Source: Aldehydirespirator sp963667505 (GTDB taxonomy: Bacteria > Actinomycetota > Acidimicrobiia > Acidimicrobiales > Aldehydirespiratoraceae). Taken from it: a stretch of DNA of 64,000 bases. A program made the translations under genes and the position numbers. Below the pieces are notes generated by a model that saw nothing but the letters and a program-made list of their open reading frames with translations, was not told where the DNA came from and made no database searches. The stretch spans positions 1 to 64,000 of the forward strand of contig OY763490.2 in assembly GCA_963667505.2 (NCBI GenBank), given 5' to 3'. Positions 8,665 through 17,654 of this stretch are shown in pieces (position 1 is the stretch's first letter; the number at the start of each line of letters is the position of its first letter).

Positions 8665-8711
8665 CGCGGCCAGTGCGGGGATCGCTTGAGAGCTGGGCCG
8701 CTTCGTAGGAT

Positions 8712-9902
8712 GTGACCGTGTCCGAGCAGGCCGATGCGCCCGAGATCTACCTGGACCACGCCGCTTCCACGCCGCTGAGGCCCGCGGCCCGCGACGCCTG
8801 GCTGGCCGCCGCCGAACGTCACCACGCCAATCCCACCGGCTCACACCTGGCCGCCCGGGATGCCCGCCGCGCGCTGGACCGGGCCCGCGAGCAGGTGGCG
8901 GCCGCCCTGGGTGCGACCCCCGGCGAGATCGTGTTCACGTCCGGGGGCAGCGAGGCCGACAACATGGCCGTGCGGGGCGCCCTGGTAGCCCGGGGCGAGA
9001 CCGCGGTGGCGGTGAGCACCGAGGCCGAGCACCACGCGGTCCACGACCCGGTGGAGCGCGCCGGCGGCGTGCTGGTGGGGGTGGACGAGCGCGGCGTCGT
9101 CGATCTCGTCGCGCTGGCGGATGTGTTGGAGGACCGGGGCGACGACGTGGCCGTGGTCTCGGTCATCGCGGTCAACAACGAGACCGGCTCGATAGCGCCC
9201 CTTCACCAGGTCGCCGCCACCGTGCGCGATCTGGCGCCGGGGGCCCTGCTGCACACCGATGCCGTCCAGGCCGTCAACTGGATCGACGTGGCCACCGAGA
9301 CCACCGACTTCGACCTGGTGTCGGTCACCGGCCACAAGGTGGGTTCGCCGGTGGGCACCGGCGTGCTGGTGGTGCGCGACGGCGTGGAGCTCGACCCGCT
9401 CATAGTCGGGGGCGGCCAGGAGCGGGGCCGACGCGCGGGCACCCCGGATGTGGCTGGAGCGGCGTCGTTCGCGGCTGCGCTGACAGAGGCCACCGAGCAG
9501 CGCAACGACAGCGTCGAGCGGCTGGCGGTGCTGCGCGACGGCCTGATCGACGGCCTGGCCGACCGGCTCGGTGATCGGGTCCTGGTCTCGGCCGCCCGCA
9601 CCGACGGCGATCGCAGCCACATCGCGGCCGGGATCGCCAACGTGTGCATCTGCGGGGTGCAGAGCGAGGCGCTGCTGTTCCTGATCGACGACTCGGGAGT
9701 GCGAGCCTCGGCTGCATCGTCGTGCTCCAGCGGCGCCCAGGACCCGTCCCATGTGCTGGCCGCCATGGGCGTGCCCAGAGAGGTCGCGCTCGGCTCGCTG
9801 CGCCTGTCGCTGGGTCACACCAGCGTCGCCTCCGACGTGGAGCGGGCCGTGCAGCTGATTGCGGACTCGGTGCAGCGCCTCGACCGTTTCGGTGGCGGCT
9901 GA
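8712..9902 (+). CDS. iscS: Cysteine desulfurase (IscS/NifS family)
   Basis: This PLP enzyme removes sulfur from cysteine as a persulfide and hands it to Fe-S assembly and tRNA thiolation. Family features are YLDHAASTP (13-21), the cofactor-stacking His in EAEHHAVHDP, NNETGSI (155-161), the PLP-binding Lys209 in TGHKVGSP, and the persulfide Cys338 in SSCSSGAQ. The GTG at 8712 and a second at 8718 are equally plausible starts. The next gene, mnmA, begins one base after the stop; MnmA is a known sulfur acceptor from this enzyme, so transcription and function are probably coupled. Confidence 0.95.
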   Translation: MTVSEQADAPEIYLDHAASTPLRPAARDAWLAAAERHHANPTGSHLAARDARRALDRAREQVAAALGATPGEIVFTSGGSEADNMAVRGALVARGETAVAVSTEAEHHAVHDPVERAGGVLVGVDERGVVDLVALADVLEDRGDDVAVVSVIAVNNETGSIAPLHQVAATVRDLAPGALLHTDAVQAVNWIDVATETTDFDLVSVTGHKVGSPVGTGVLVVRDGVELDPLIVGGGQERGRRAGTPDVAGAASFAAALTEATEQRNDSVERLAVLRDGLIDGLADRLGDRVLVSAARTDGDRSHIAAGIANVCICGVQSEALLFLIDDSGVRASAASSCSSGAQDPSHVLAAMGVPREVALGSLRLSLGHTSVASDVERAVQLIADSVQRLDRFGGG

Positions 9903-9903
9903 C

Positions 9904-10980
9904 ATGGCCGGCTCGAACCGTCGCCCGAGGGTCCTCGTGGCCATGTCGGGCGGCGTGGACTCCTCGGTGGCCGCGGCCCTGCTGCTGGAGGCTGGCTACG
10001 ACGTGGCCGGGGTCACCATGAAGTTGTGGGGCGGACCCAGCGACACCGGCTGCTGCTCGGTGTCCGATGTGGACGACGCTCGCTGGGTGGCCGACCAGCT
10101 CGGCCTCGAGCACCATGTGTTCAACTTCGGCGACGACTTCGATCGCCATGTGGTGGCCCCCTATGTGGCCGACCATGCCGCGGGGCGCACCCCCAACCCC
10201 TGCGTGGAGTGCAACCGGCACCTCAAGTTCGATCGGCTGGTGCGCCGAGCCGAGGCGCTGGGCTTCGACATGGTGGCCACCGGCCACCACGCCCGCGTCG
10301 CGGCCACCGACGACGGCCCCCGGATCGCCCGGGGCGCCGACGCCGCCAAGGACCAGTCATACGTGCTTCACATGCTCGACGAGGCGGTGCTCGGCCGGTT
10401 GCTGCTGCCGGTGGGGGAGATGACCAAGCACGAGGTGCGGCGCCGGGCCGAGGCGAGGGGCCTGGTCACCGCGGCCAAGCCCGACAGCCAGGACGTCTGC
10501 TTCATCACTTCGTCGGCGGGGCGCAAGAGGTTCCTCAGCGAGCGCATCCCCCTGCGGCCCGGGCGGGTGGTGGACACCGAGGGCCGTGCCGTCGGAAGGG
10601 TGGACGCGCTCGAGCTGGTGACGGTGGGCCAGCGCCGCGGCCTCGGGGCAGTGGGCGGGGGATCGCCCCGCTACGTCCTCGAAGTGGACAGCCACTCGGC
10701 CACGGTCACGGTTGGCGGCCGGCACGAGCTCGAATGCTCGGCCACCCGCCTGGAGGATTGGCGCTGGGCGGGCAGTCCCGCCGAAGGCCCCCTGGAGGTC
10801 CAGACCTCCGCGCACGGCAGCACGGGCCCGGCGACGGTCGATCCCGACGGATCGGAGGTGCGCTGGCTCCAGCCCCGCAGGGCGGTGGCCCCCGGCCAGA
10901 GCGTGGTCGCCTACCGGGGAGACGTCGTGGTCGGCGGCGGCACCGCCGCCCGCCCGGCGCCCCGGCCGGCTAGCGGCTAG
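9904..10980 (+). CDS. mnmA: tRNA-specific 2-thiouridylase MnmA
   Basis: MnmA adds sulfur at C2 of U34 in the tRNAs for Lys, Glu and Gln. The 358-residue protein has the PP-loop AMSGGVDSSVA (13-23) that adenylates the tRNA, the nucleophile Cys100 in NPCVECN, and the persulfide-accepting Cys199 in DSQDVCFI. The C-terminal beta-barrel follows. I chose ATG 9904 because it gives the usual short N-terminus and follows the desulfurase stop directly. An extension to 9859 would overlap that gene. Confidence 0.95.
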   Translation: MAGSNRRPRVLVAMSGGVDSSVAAALLLEAGYDVAGVTMKLWGGPSDTGCCSVSDVDDARWVADQLGLEHHVFNFGDDFDRHVVAPYVADHAAGRTPNPCVECNRHLKFDRLVRRAEALGFDMVATGHHARVAATDDGPRIARGADAAKDQSYVLHMLDEAVLGRLLLPVGEMTKHEVRRRAEARGLVTAAKPDSQDVCFITSSAGRKRFLSERIPLRPGRVVDTEGRAVGRVDALELVTVGQRRGLGAVGGGSPRYVLEVDSHSATVTVGGRHELECSATRLEDWRWAGSPAEGPLEVQTSAHGSTGPATVDPDGSEVRWLQPRRAVAPGQSVVAYRGDVVVGGGTAARPAPRPASG

Positions 10981-10989
10981 CCGAGGGCT

Positions 10990-11025
10990 GCGGCCATCGA
11001 GGGCCGCACCTCCGGGCCCGGAGGT
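10990..11025. terminator. Double hairpin terminator between mnmA and the retropepsin-like gene
   Basis: A GCGGCC/GGCCGC stem (10990-10995 with 11002-11007) is followed at once by a perfect 18-bp palindrome (11008-11025, ACCTCCGGG and its complement). Both lie between converging genes. There is no T-tract, which is usual in high-GC actinobacteria. Confidence 0.6.
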
Positions 11026-11045
11026 AGGGGCCGCATCGACGACGG

Positions 11046-11402
11046 CTAGGCCCAGGCGTTGGGCATGGGGACGAGCCTGCCGTTCACCGGGTCGGCCGCC
11101 AGGCCCAGCCCTTCGAGGGTGTAGGCACCCAGCAGCGGCTGGATGCCGTCCTCGCCGAACACCACCAGGGTGGTGACGCTCTCGCCGTCGATGGTGGCCC
11201 TGGCCTCGCCCATGTCGCAACGGGTGCGCCGCCCGTCGGCCAGCACCAGGCCCACCTGGCGGGTGGGCTGCACGCCGAGTTCGTGCAGCAGCCGGGCTGG
11301 GACCATCGTGTAGGTGGAGCCGGTGTCGACCATCGCCTCGATCTCCAGTGTGTGCCGCCCGTCAGTGCTTTCGAGCCGGACTTGGCAGTCGAACGTTCCC
11401 AT
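11046..11402 (-). CDS. Clan AA (retropepsin-like) aspartic protease, paralog 1
   Basis: A 118-residue single-domain protein resembling one half of a pepsin, as in retroviral proteases, and so probably active as a dimer. The catalytic triad is Asp26-Thr27-Gly28 (VDTGSTYTMVP), in a hydrophobic strand context typical of the family. The C-terminal half has LLGAYTLEGLGL, where a retropepsin flap/core strand is expected. I chose ATG 11402 because a GGAGG lies 8 nt upstream on the minus strand. The upstream ~60 nt are AT-rich for this genome and probably hold the promoter. A paralog with the same layout sits at 28920-29294. The substrate is unknown. Confidence 0.85.
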   Translation of the reverse strand: MGTFDCQVRLESTDGRHTLEIEAMVDTGSTYTMVPARLLHELGVQPTRQVGLVLADGRRTRCDMGEARATIDGESVTTLVVFGEDGIQPLLGAYTLEGLGLAADPVNGRLVPMPNAWA

Positions 11403-11497
11403 GCTCTGTACCTCCGTCCTGTTGCCGCCGCGTGACCGCTCCAATTTACATATATTTCATGCTAACCGATGGTCTGAAGATTCGCACCCCACATCGC

Positions 11498-12442
11498 CTA
11501 CAGGAGCTCGATGCTGCGGCGTCCGGCGTGGGCCAGCACCGCCGCGGGACGGCTGGGCGACACCAGGAGCGCGGTGACGGAGCACTCCTCGCTGCGGCTC
11601 CGCCCCGTCTTCACGCCGGCTTTCGCGGGCTCGGTGAGACGCAGCTCCAACGCCATTCCGAAGGCCTGGGCGGTCAGGTCGGTAGCCGAGGTGTCGGCGA
11701 GGGCCGGGCCGATGGAGGCGATGTCCCGGCGTCTCAGCGGCAGCGGCTCAGCCACTGCCAGGTGGTCGTGGACCACCACTCCGTTGGGCACGAACACCAG
11801 CCAGCGCCCGGCCAGCCGGTACAGCGTGTGCGCCGCGAGCGCCCCGACGGGCAGCCCGACCGCGGCAGCCACCACTCCCGCCGTCCAGCCCCGCCCGGCC
11901 AGCACTAGAGGTCCGACGGCCACGCCCGCCACCGAGACCGCCCACATCGGCACCACCAGCGCGACGACGACCGGTCCGGGGGGACGCAGCAGGAAGCGGC
12001 GCTCGTCCCCGTAGCTCGCCGCGTCCACCTGCGCCTCGGCATACACGGGCAGCAGCACGAGACCTGTGCCGAGCAGCGACATGATCAGGCCGACGAGGGC
12101 GACCCGATCGAAGGAGTCCGCCGATGCAGCCGCGGAGGCCCAGAGCTCCAGCGCACCGGCGGGCATCGCGATGCGAACGACTGTCACCGCTCGCGCGCCA
12201 GGAAGCAGCAGTGCGGCGAGAACCAGGATGTAGGCCAGCCACAGCGCCACCGTCACCGTCGTGCGGGCGGCGGCCTCGTCGGGTTGCAGCGCAGGGTGAA
12301 TCAGGTCACCGAGCCATGCGCCGACGGCCACGGCCAGCCAGGCCGCGACGGCGACGGCGCGAACCGTGATCGCGGTCCGGGCCCATTGCTTCGCGGCCGC
12401 CCGAGCTCCGGTCCGCGGCATAGCCCGCGCGTCGTTCCCCAC
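11498..12442 (-). CDS. Polytopic membrane protein of unknown function
   Basis: The gene encodes 314 residues with about six hydrophobic segments in the first 210 residues, grouped as two, two and two. A C-terminal cytoplasmic portion of ~100 residues contains WLVFVPNGVVVHDHLAVAEP, reminiscent of a PH-like membrane-associated domain. No catalytic motif is apparent. It ends ~100 nt from the retropepsin-like gene's start region and transcribes in the same direction. The ligA gene starts 150 bp away on the other strand, so a divergent promoter must lie in 12443-12591. The family was not recognised. Confidence 0.7.
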   Translation of the reverse strand: MGNDARAMPRTGARAAAKQWARTAITVRAVAVAAWLAVAVGAWLGDLIHPALQPDEAAARTTVTVALWLAYILVLAALLLPGARAVTVVRIAMPAGALELWASAAASADSFDRVALVGLIMSLLGTGLVLLPVYAEAQVDAASYGDERRFLLRPPGPVVVALVVPMWAVSVAGVAVGPLVLAGRGWTAGVVAAAVGLPVGALAAHTLYRLAGRWLVFVPNGVVVHDHLAVAEPLPLRRRDIASIGPALADTSATDLTAQAFGMALELRLTEPAKAGVKTGRSRSEECSVTALLVSPSRPAAVLAHAGRRSIELL

Positions 12443-12591
12443 GGACAGAAGCTACAGGAGGACTCGCTGGCAGTTGTTCGTCATGTCGGTCGCGGGCCGC
12501 CATTACGCCTGCCCGCGCGACCGGACGGTTATGTGGCCGTCGGCGAGGGCCTCCGGGAGCTCTGTCACAGCCGAGATGTAGCCTCGCAGCG

Positions 12592-14853
12592 ATGGCCGAG
12601 CCAGACACTGCCGACGCGGGCGGGGGCGCGGGCTCGGGGGCGCGTGTCCGCAAGCTGCAGGCCCTGCTCAACCATCACTCGAAGCTCTACTACGCGGGCA
12701 AGCCGGCGATCCCCGATGCCGACTACGACGACCTGCTCAGAGACCTGGAGGCTCTGGAAGCGCGGCACCCCGAGTTGGTCCACCCGGACTCGCCCACTCA
12801 GCGAGTCGGGGCTCCGCCCGACACCGCCTTCGCGCCGGTGCGCCACGAGCCGCCCATGATGTCGCTGCACAACGCGCTCGATCTCGGTGAGTTGAGGGCC
12901 TGGAACGAGCGGGTGCACCGGGCCCTGCACGGCGGCGCAAGACCGACCGCCCAGCAGGAACAGCTGACCTTGGACGACACCGCGGCGCCCGTCGAGCAGG
13001 CGCCTGCCGAGCAGGCGTTTCCGGCGCTGGAGGACGGCGCTGCAGAGCCGACCGGCGAGCAGGCCTTGTCGGCGTCGGAGGACGGCGCTGGCGACCTGGC
13101 CGGCGAGCAGGCGTTGTCGGCACTGGAGGACGCCGCGGTGTCGGCTTACTCGGTGGAGTTGAAGTTCGACGGGCTGGCCATCTCGGTTCGCTACGAGGAC
13201 GGCGTGCTGGTGCGGGCCGCCACCCGGGGTGACGGACGGACCGGCGAGGATGTGACCCACACCGTGCGCACCATCGCCGACGTTCCCATCCGCCTCAAGG
13301 ACGGTGCCCCGCCGATGCTGGAGGCTCGGGGCGAGGTCATCCTGCGACTGTCCACCTTCGAGAAGCTCAACGTCCGGCAGGCGGAGCGGGGCGAGAAGGC
13401 CTACGTCAATCCTCGCAACGCGGCCGCGGGCTCGCTGCGCCAGAAGGACGCTCGGGTGACTGTCGAGCGGGGCTTGTCGTTCTGGTGCTACCAACTCGCC
13501 CGCGCCGACGGCGGGCCGGCCTTCACGTCGCACATGGACACGCTGAACTGGCTGAAGTCGCTGGGACTGCCCGTCAACGAGCACTCGGCGCTCCTGGACG
13601 ACCTGGCCGCGGTGGAGGCCTACGTCGCCGAGTTCGAGCGTCGACGCCACGACCTCGACTACGAGTTCGACGGCCTGGTGGTGAAGGTCGACGACCTCGA
13701 CTTGCAGGCCCGGCTCGGAGTGGACGCCAAGGCGCCCCGCTGGGCTGTCGCCTACAAGTTCCCGCCCGAGGAGCGCACCACCAAGCTGTTGGACATCGAG
13801 GTGTCGATCGGCCCGTCCGGGCAGGCCACCCCGTTCGCCCGGCTGGAGCCGGTGTTCGTGGGCGGCGTCACGGTGGTCACCGCCACCCTGCACAACGAGG
13901 ACCAGGTGGCGGCCAAGGACGTCCGGCCCGGCGACACCGTGATCGTGCGGCGGGCCGGCGAGGTGATCCCCGAAGTGGTCGGCCCGGTGCTGTCGGAGCG
14001 GCCCGCGGAGTCGGGGCCGTGGTCTTTCCCCCGGGACTGCCCGGTGTGCCGCCGGCCGTTGCAGCGGGCGAAGGGCATGTCGGCCACTCAGTGCGTCAAC
14101 TACATGTGTCCCCGCCAGGTGAGGGGCCGCATCGAGCACTTCGTCGGCCGGGCCGCCATGGACATCGAGTTCCTCGGCGAGCGCAATATCGACCGCTTCG
14201 TCACCGAGGGCCTCCTGGGCGACGTGGCCGGGCTGTACTCGCTCGACTTCGAGCGGATCCTGCAGATGGAGGGCTTCGGGGAAGTCTCGGTGAACAACCT
14301 GCGCAACTCCATCGAGGCCAGCAGGCAGCAGCCCCTGTCTCGGCTCCTGTTCGCGCTGAGCATCCCCGAGATAGGCCAGGTCAACGCTCAGGTGCTGGCC
14401 GCGGCTTTCGGCAGCATCGACGCCGTCCTGGACGCCGACACCGACGCGCTGGCCGAGGTGGAGGGCTTCGGACCGATAATCGCCAAGTCGGTGCGGGCCT
14501 GGTTCGACGATCCCGACAACCGCGAACTCGTGGAGGGGCTGCGAGCGGCCGGGGTGCGCATGGAGGCGGACGATCCCAGCGGCGGGCCCGACGGCGACGA
14601 GTTGCCGCAGACGCTGGAGGGCATGTCGGTGGTGGTGAGCGGCACGCTGGAGGGCTTCGACCGCGACGGGGCCAAGCAGGCCATCCTGGCCCGGGGCGGC
14701 TCGTCGCCGGGCTCGGTGTCGGGTCGCACCGCCGCGCTGGTGGTGGGCGCCGACCCCGGCGCCTCCAAGCTGCGCAAGGCGGAGTCCTCGGGCGTGCCGG
14801 TGATCGACGAGGCCGCGTTCCGGGCCCTGCTGGAGACCGGTCAACTGCCCTAG
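12592..14853 (+). CDS. ligA: NAD-dependent DNA ligase with an extra insertion before the catalytic lysine
   Basis: LigA seals nicks at Okazaki junctions using NAD+. The 753-residue protein has the Ia domain with YYAG and DADYD (33-46), the adenylated Lys191 in VELKFDGLA, motif III-IV residues in the nucleotidyltransferase domain, an OB fold, a four-Cys zinc finger (Cys483, 486, 501, 506), helix-hairpin-helix repeats, and a C-terminal BRCT domain from about residue 672. In E. coli the catalytic Lys is residue 115. Here residues ~114-185 form an extra acidic, Ala/Gln-rich insertion of three imperfect repeats (EQAFPALEDGA, EQALSASEDGA, EQALSALEDAA), placed in the linker just before it. Confidence 0.95.
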   Translation: MAEPDTADAGGGAGSGARVRKLQALLNHHSKLYYAGKPAIPDADYDDLLRDLEALEARHPELVHPDSPTQRVGAPPDTAFAPVRHEPPMMSLHNALDLGELRAWNERVHRALHGGARPTAQQEQLTLDDTAAPVEQAPAEQAFPALEDGAAEPTGEQALSASEDGAGDLAGEQALSALEDAAVSAYSVELKFDGLAISVRYEDGVLVRAATRGDGRTGEDVTHTVRTIADVPIRLKDGAPPMLEARGEVILRLSTFEKLNVRQAERGEKAYVNPRNAAAGSLRQKDARVTVERGLSFWCYQLARADGGPAFTSHMDTLNWLKSLGLPVNEHSALLDDLAAVEAYVAEFERRRHDLDYEFDGLVVKVDDLDLQARLGVDAKAPRWAVAYKFPPEERTTKLLDIEVSIGPSGQATPFARLEPVFVGGVTVVTATLHNEDQVAAKDVRPGDTVIVRRAGEVIPEVVGPVLSERPAESGPWSFPRDCPVCRRPLQRAKGMSATQCVNYMCPRQVRGRIEHFVGRAAMDIEFLGERNIDRFVTEGLLGDVAGLYSLDFERILQMEGFGEVSVNNLRNSIEASRQQPLSRLLFALSIPEIGQVNAQVLAAAFGSIDAVLDADTDALAEVEGFGPIIAKSVRAWFDDPDNRELVEGLRAAGVRMEADDPSGGPDGDELPQTLEGMSVVVSGTLEGFDRDGAKQAILARGGSSPGSVSGRTAALVVGADPGASKLRKAESSGVPVIDEAAFRALLETGQLP

Positions 14854-14866
14854 GCGCGGCAGCGTC

Positions 14867-14881
14867 CCCGAGAATCTCGGG
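14867..14881. terminator. Short palindrome after ligA, possible terminator
   Basis: CCCGAGA and TCTCGGG flank a single base at 14867-14881, 14 nt past the ligA stop. It would fold as a 5-6 bp stem with a tight loop. The gene on the other side converges on the same gap. Confidence 0.4.
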
Positions 14882-14978
14882 AGCGCAGGGTGGACTGCAT
14901 CCACAGAATCAAGCCCGAGTTCTTGAGACCCCTCGTGGGATCCCAAGCACCCCCTAACGGGCCGGCGCTAGAAGGGCG

Positions 14979-15560
14979 CTAAGACACGGAAAAGCACCAT
15001 TGGGCCGTGTCGGACTCATCGGGGCGGGCTATCGGCACGAAGGTGGCCCGCACGCAGTTGTCGTCGGGCGACAGCGCCTCGATCAGACGACCCTCGCCCG
15101 GCACGAACTCGAACATGTTGAGCCCCTCGACCTCATCGACCTCGACGAACACGTTCACACCGCCGGTGTATCGGTCGTTGGGGAACACCGTCAGCGCCGT
15201 CAGCCGGTAGCGGGCGTCGAGCACCACGCCCACCCGCTGCTGTTGCAGCACCTCGTCGCCAGGCTCGGGGATCACTCGGATCACAGCCGGTCCGGCGGTG
15301 ACCGCGTCGCTGGCACTCTCTCCGCCGGTGCCGACCAGCGCGGCCACCGTCAGCCCGACCAGGCCCGCCACGGCCAGTGCGGCGATGATCATCCGCATCC
15401 GCAGCGGGCTGCGCGCCGGGGTCGGCCCGTCGCCGCGCCCGCCTCCGGCACCCTGCTGGCCACGGCCGTCGGGGCTGTCGTCGGCTCGGTCGCCGTTGCG
15501 GTGCGTGAGGCCCTCGTCGGCCCCGAGACGGTCGTCGGGGCTCGGGCTCGGCTCGGTCAT
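14979..15560 (-). CDS. Single-pass membrane-anchored protein, unknown function
   Basis: The gene encodes 193 residues: a Pro/Gly/Asp-rich cytoplasmic N-terminus, one transmembrane segment at about 57-80 (MIIAALAVAGLVGLTVAALVG), then an extracytoplasmic domain of ~110 residues. Two Cys occur near the end (NNCVRATF-like and QWCFSVS) and might form a disulfide. I chose ATG 15560 because the upstream alternative at 15602 would overlap the divergent kinase-like gene. The two genes share a 26-36 bp intergenic region, so co-regulation is likely. A role near the PASTA protein in cell-wall sensing is only an inference. Confidence 0.65.
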   Translation of the reverse strand: MTEPSPSPDDRLGADEGLTHRNGDRADDSPDGRGQQGAGGGRGDGPTPARSPLRMRMIIAALAVAGLVGLTVAALVGTGGESASDAVTAGPAVIRVIPEPGDEVLQQQRVGVVLDARYRLTALTVFPNDRYTGGVNVFVEVDEVEGLNMFEFVPGEGRLIEALSPDDNCVRATFVPIARPDESDTAQWCFSVS

Positions 15561-15595
15561 CAGTTGGCACGGTACCGGCCGATACCGTGACGGCC

Positions 15596-17629
15596 ATGGC
15601 ACTCGGCGCAGAGTCAGCCCCTGCGTTCCGCGACCGCTACCGGCTGTTGGAACTCGTCGGCGAGGGGGCCAACGCCCGGGTCTACACGGCCGACGACCTC
15701 ACGCTGCATCGTCGCGTGGCGGTCAAGGTCCTTCGTGAGGAGTGGGCCGCGGACGAGGACTTCAGGCGCCGCTTCGAACAGGAGATGCGAGCTGCGTCGA
15801 TGTTCAGCTTCCCGCGCCTGCTGCCCGTCTACGACTGGGGCCTCGACCCGGTGCCGCACGTCGTCACCGAGCACGTCACCGGCGGGAGCCTGGCCGACAT
15901 GCTCGCCGCCGGGCACCGGCTCAGCCCGTCTCAGGCGCTCGCGGTGGGCTTGGAGGTGGCAAGGGCGCTGGCCAACATCCACCGTGCTGGCGGCGCCTAT
16001 TGCGGGCTGACGGCCTCGAGCCTGATGTTCGACTCACAGGCACGGGTGTTCCTCTCCGACCTAGGCGTGGCCGCGGCGCTCGCCGCGTCCGGCCTCGGCG
16101 ACTCAGACCCGGCTGTCGGAGCGGCAGCGGATCCCGGTGTCGACGAGTCAGATCCGACCGCAAGGACCGCAGCCGATCCCGGTGCCGGCGAGTCAGACCC
16201 GGCTGTCGGAGCGGCAGCGGATCCCGGTGTCGGCGGCGACCGGGCCGAGTCCGAATCGCCGGACGCCGAGGCGGCCTTCTCGGTGCCGGACGCCGAGGCC
16301 GACGACGCCGGCTCGGCCGACGAGGACCCTTGGGGGATCGGCGACGACCGCTGGGACACCGAGGTCTGGGACATCGAGACCTGGGGCCTGGAGGATCCGG
16401 GCAGCGCGGGCGCTGCGCAGGCTGGCGCGGGCACTGCTGGCGCCGACCGCACCGAATCACGCCGTTCGCCCGCCGAACGTCAGCAGGACGTCAACGACTT
16501 GGCCCTCATCCTCGTCGAGGCGATGACCGGCCTGAGGGTGCCGCCGGGCGACGTCGGCGAAGGGCTGCTGTCGATCTCGGTTCAGCTTGGGCCGCTCAAC
16601 GCCTCACTCGAACGGGCCACCAGCACGGATCCAGCCGACCGGCTCGACGCGGCGGGCCTGGTGGAGGAAATGCTCCGAGTGGCCAGGGTGCTGCCGCGCC
16701 CCGACCCGCTCCCGATCGTGCTGGCCGAGGCTGCCCCGGTACCGGTCCGAGGTGTCGGATCCCTCGTTGCGGCAACGTCCGCTCCGACCGAGGCCGCGGA
16801 GCGCGCAGACCCGGCGCGACTCAGGCGCCCGGGGATCCCGCTCGACGATGTGGTGCGCCGGCGCTGGCCCGGCCTGGTGCTGGCGATGGTCCTGGTTCTG
16901 GGCGGTGCCTTCGTGGGCGTCTGGGCCTGGATCGACACCCGGCCCGAGACCGTCGCCGTGCCCGAGCTCGCGGGCCTCGATCGCGCCGCCGCCGCACAGT
17001 CCGTCTCCGAGCGCGGCTGGGAGGTGAGCGAGATCCTGGTCCGCGAGCCGGGCACCCGGCCCGGTGAAGTGGTGCGCACTGACCCTCCCGCAGGCGCCGA
17101 ATTGGGCGAGGGGTCGGCTGTGGCCCTGTTCGTGTCGCTCGGCGAGCCGCTGGTCGTGTTGGACTTCGACCTCTACGGGCACACCGTGCTCGATGCCACC
17201 GCGCTACTGGAGGAGCGGGGGCTGGCCGTTGAGGGAGAGGTGCCCGTCAACGACGAGGGAGTGCCCGCGGGACTGGTCGTCGGCTTGGACCTCGCGGCGG
17301 GGATCTACGAGCTCGAGCCCGCCAGCTCGGTCGGCCTTCGGGTGTCCGAGGGCCCGGCCGCTCGATCAGTCCCCGACGTTCCCGCGGAGCGCACGCCCAT
17401 CTCGGCGGTGCAAGCCCTCTACGACGTCCGCCTCGAGTCCGCCGAAGTCTCCGAGTTCAGCGCCGAAGTGCCCGAGGGCGAAGTGATCGGCTTCCGCCCG
17501 GCCAGCGGCACCAGCGTGGCCGCCGACAGCGTCGTGGAGATAGTGGTGTCGATGGGACCGGAGCCCCCACCACCGGAACCGGAGGCGCCGGACGAGTCGG
17601 GCGATCCGGGCGAGGCTGACGAGGCCTGA
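15596..17629 (+). CDS. PASTA-domain protein with a degenerate Ser/Thr kinase domain (predicted pseudokinase)
   Basis: The layout is PknB-like: kinase fold (14-~385), one membrane span (~422-445), then three PASTA-like repeats, which in relatives bind peptidoglycan fragments or lipid II. The Gly loop (GEGANARVY) and Lys44 in VAVKV are kept. The catalytic loop, normally HRDxKPxN, aligns without gaps to YCGLTASS (135-142), so the catalytic Asp, Lys and Asn are Gly137, Thr139 and Ser142. The DFG motif is DLG (155-157), and no APE motif follows. Instead an acidic insert of ~140 residues with repeats such as ESDPAVGAAADPG occupies the activation segment. Starts at ATG 15596 or GTG 15587. Confidence 0.88.
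   Translation: MALGAESAPAFRDRYRLLELVGEGANARVYTADDLTLHRRVAVKVLREEWAADEDFRRRFEQEMRAASMFSFPRLLPVYDWGLDPVPHVVTEHVTGGSLADMLAAGHRLSPSQALAVGLEVARALANIHRAGGAYCGLTASSLMFDSQARVFLSDLGVAAALAASGLGDSDPAVGAAADPGVDESDPTARTAADPGAGESDPAVGAAADPGVGGDRAESESPDAEAAFSVPDAEADDAGSADEDPWGIGDDRWDTEVWDIETWGLEDPGSAGAAQAGAGTAGADRTESRRSPAERQQDVNDLALILVEAMTGLRVPPGDVGEGLLSISVQLGPLNASLERATSTDPADRLDAAGLVEEMLRVARVLPRPDPLPIVLAEAAPVPVRGVGSLVAATSAPTEAAERADPARLRRPGIPLDDVVRRRWPGLVLAMVLVLGGAFVGVWAWIDTRPETVAVPELAGLDRAAAAQSVSERGWEVSEILVREPGTRPGEVVRTDPPAGAELGEGSAVALFVSLGEPLVVLDFDLYGHTVLDATALLEERGLAVEGEVPVNDEGVPAGLVVGLDLAAGIYELEPASSVGLRVSEGPAARSVPDVPAERTPISAVQALYDVRLESAEVSEFSAEVPEGEVIGFRPASGTSVAADSVVEIVVSMGPEPPPPEPEAPDESGDPGEADEA
16100..16240 (+). 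repeat. In-frame ~57-nt direct repeats in the PASTA protein insert
   Basis: Three imperfect copies encode SDPAVGAAADPG-type segments. The first and third are almost identical at DNA level. They expand the activation-segment insert without shifting the frame. Confidence 0.7.
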
Positions 17630-17654
17630 ACCTCGGAGGGCCTATCCTGCCGTA

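Noticed and set aside
12565..14946. A 793-residue open frame on the minus strand opposite ligA
   Set aside because: It is the shadow of the GC-rich ligA gene; its composition is His/Arg/Gly-rich with no domain, and ligA on the plus strand has every expected motif.
14854..14978. A tRNA or other RNA gene after ligA
   Set aside because: No cloverleaf could be drawn; only a short terminator-like palindrome is present.
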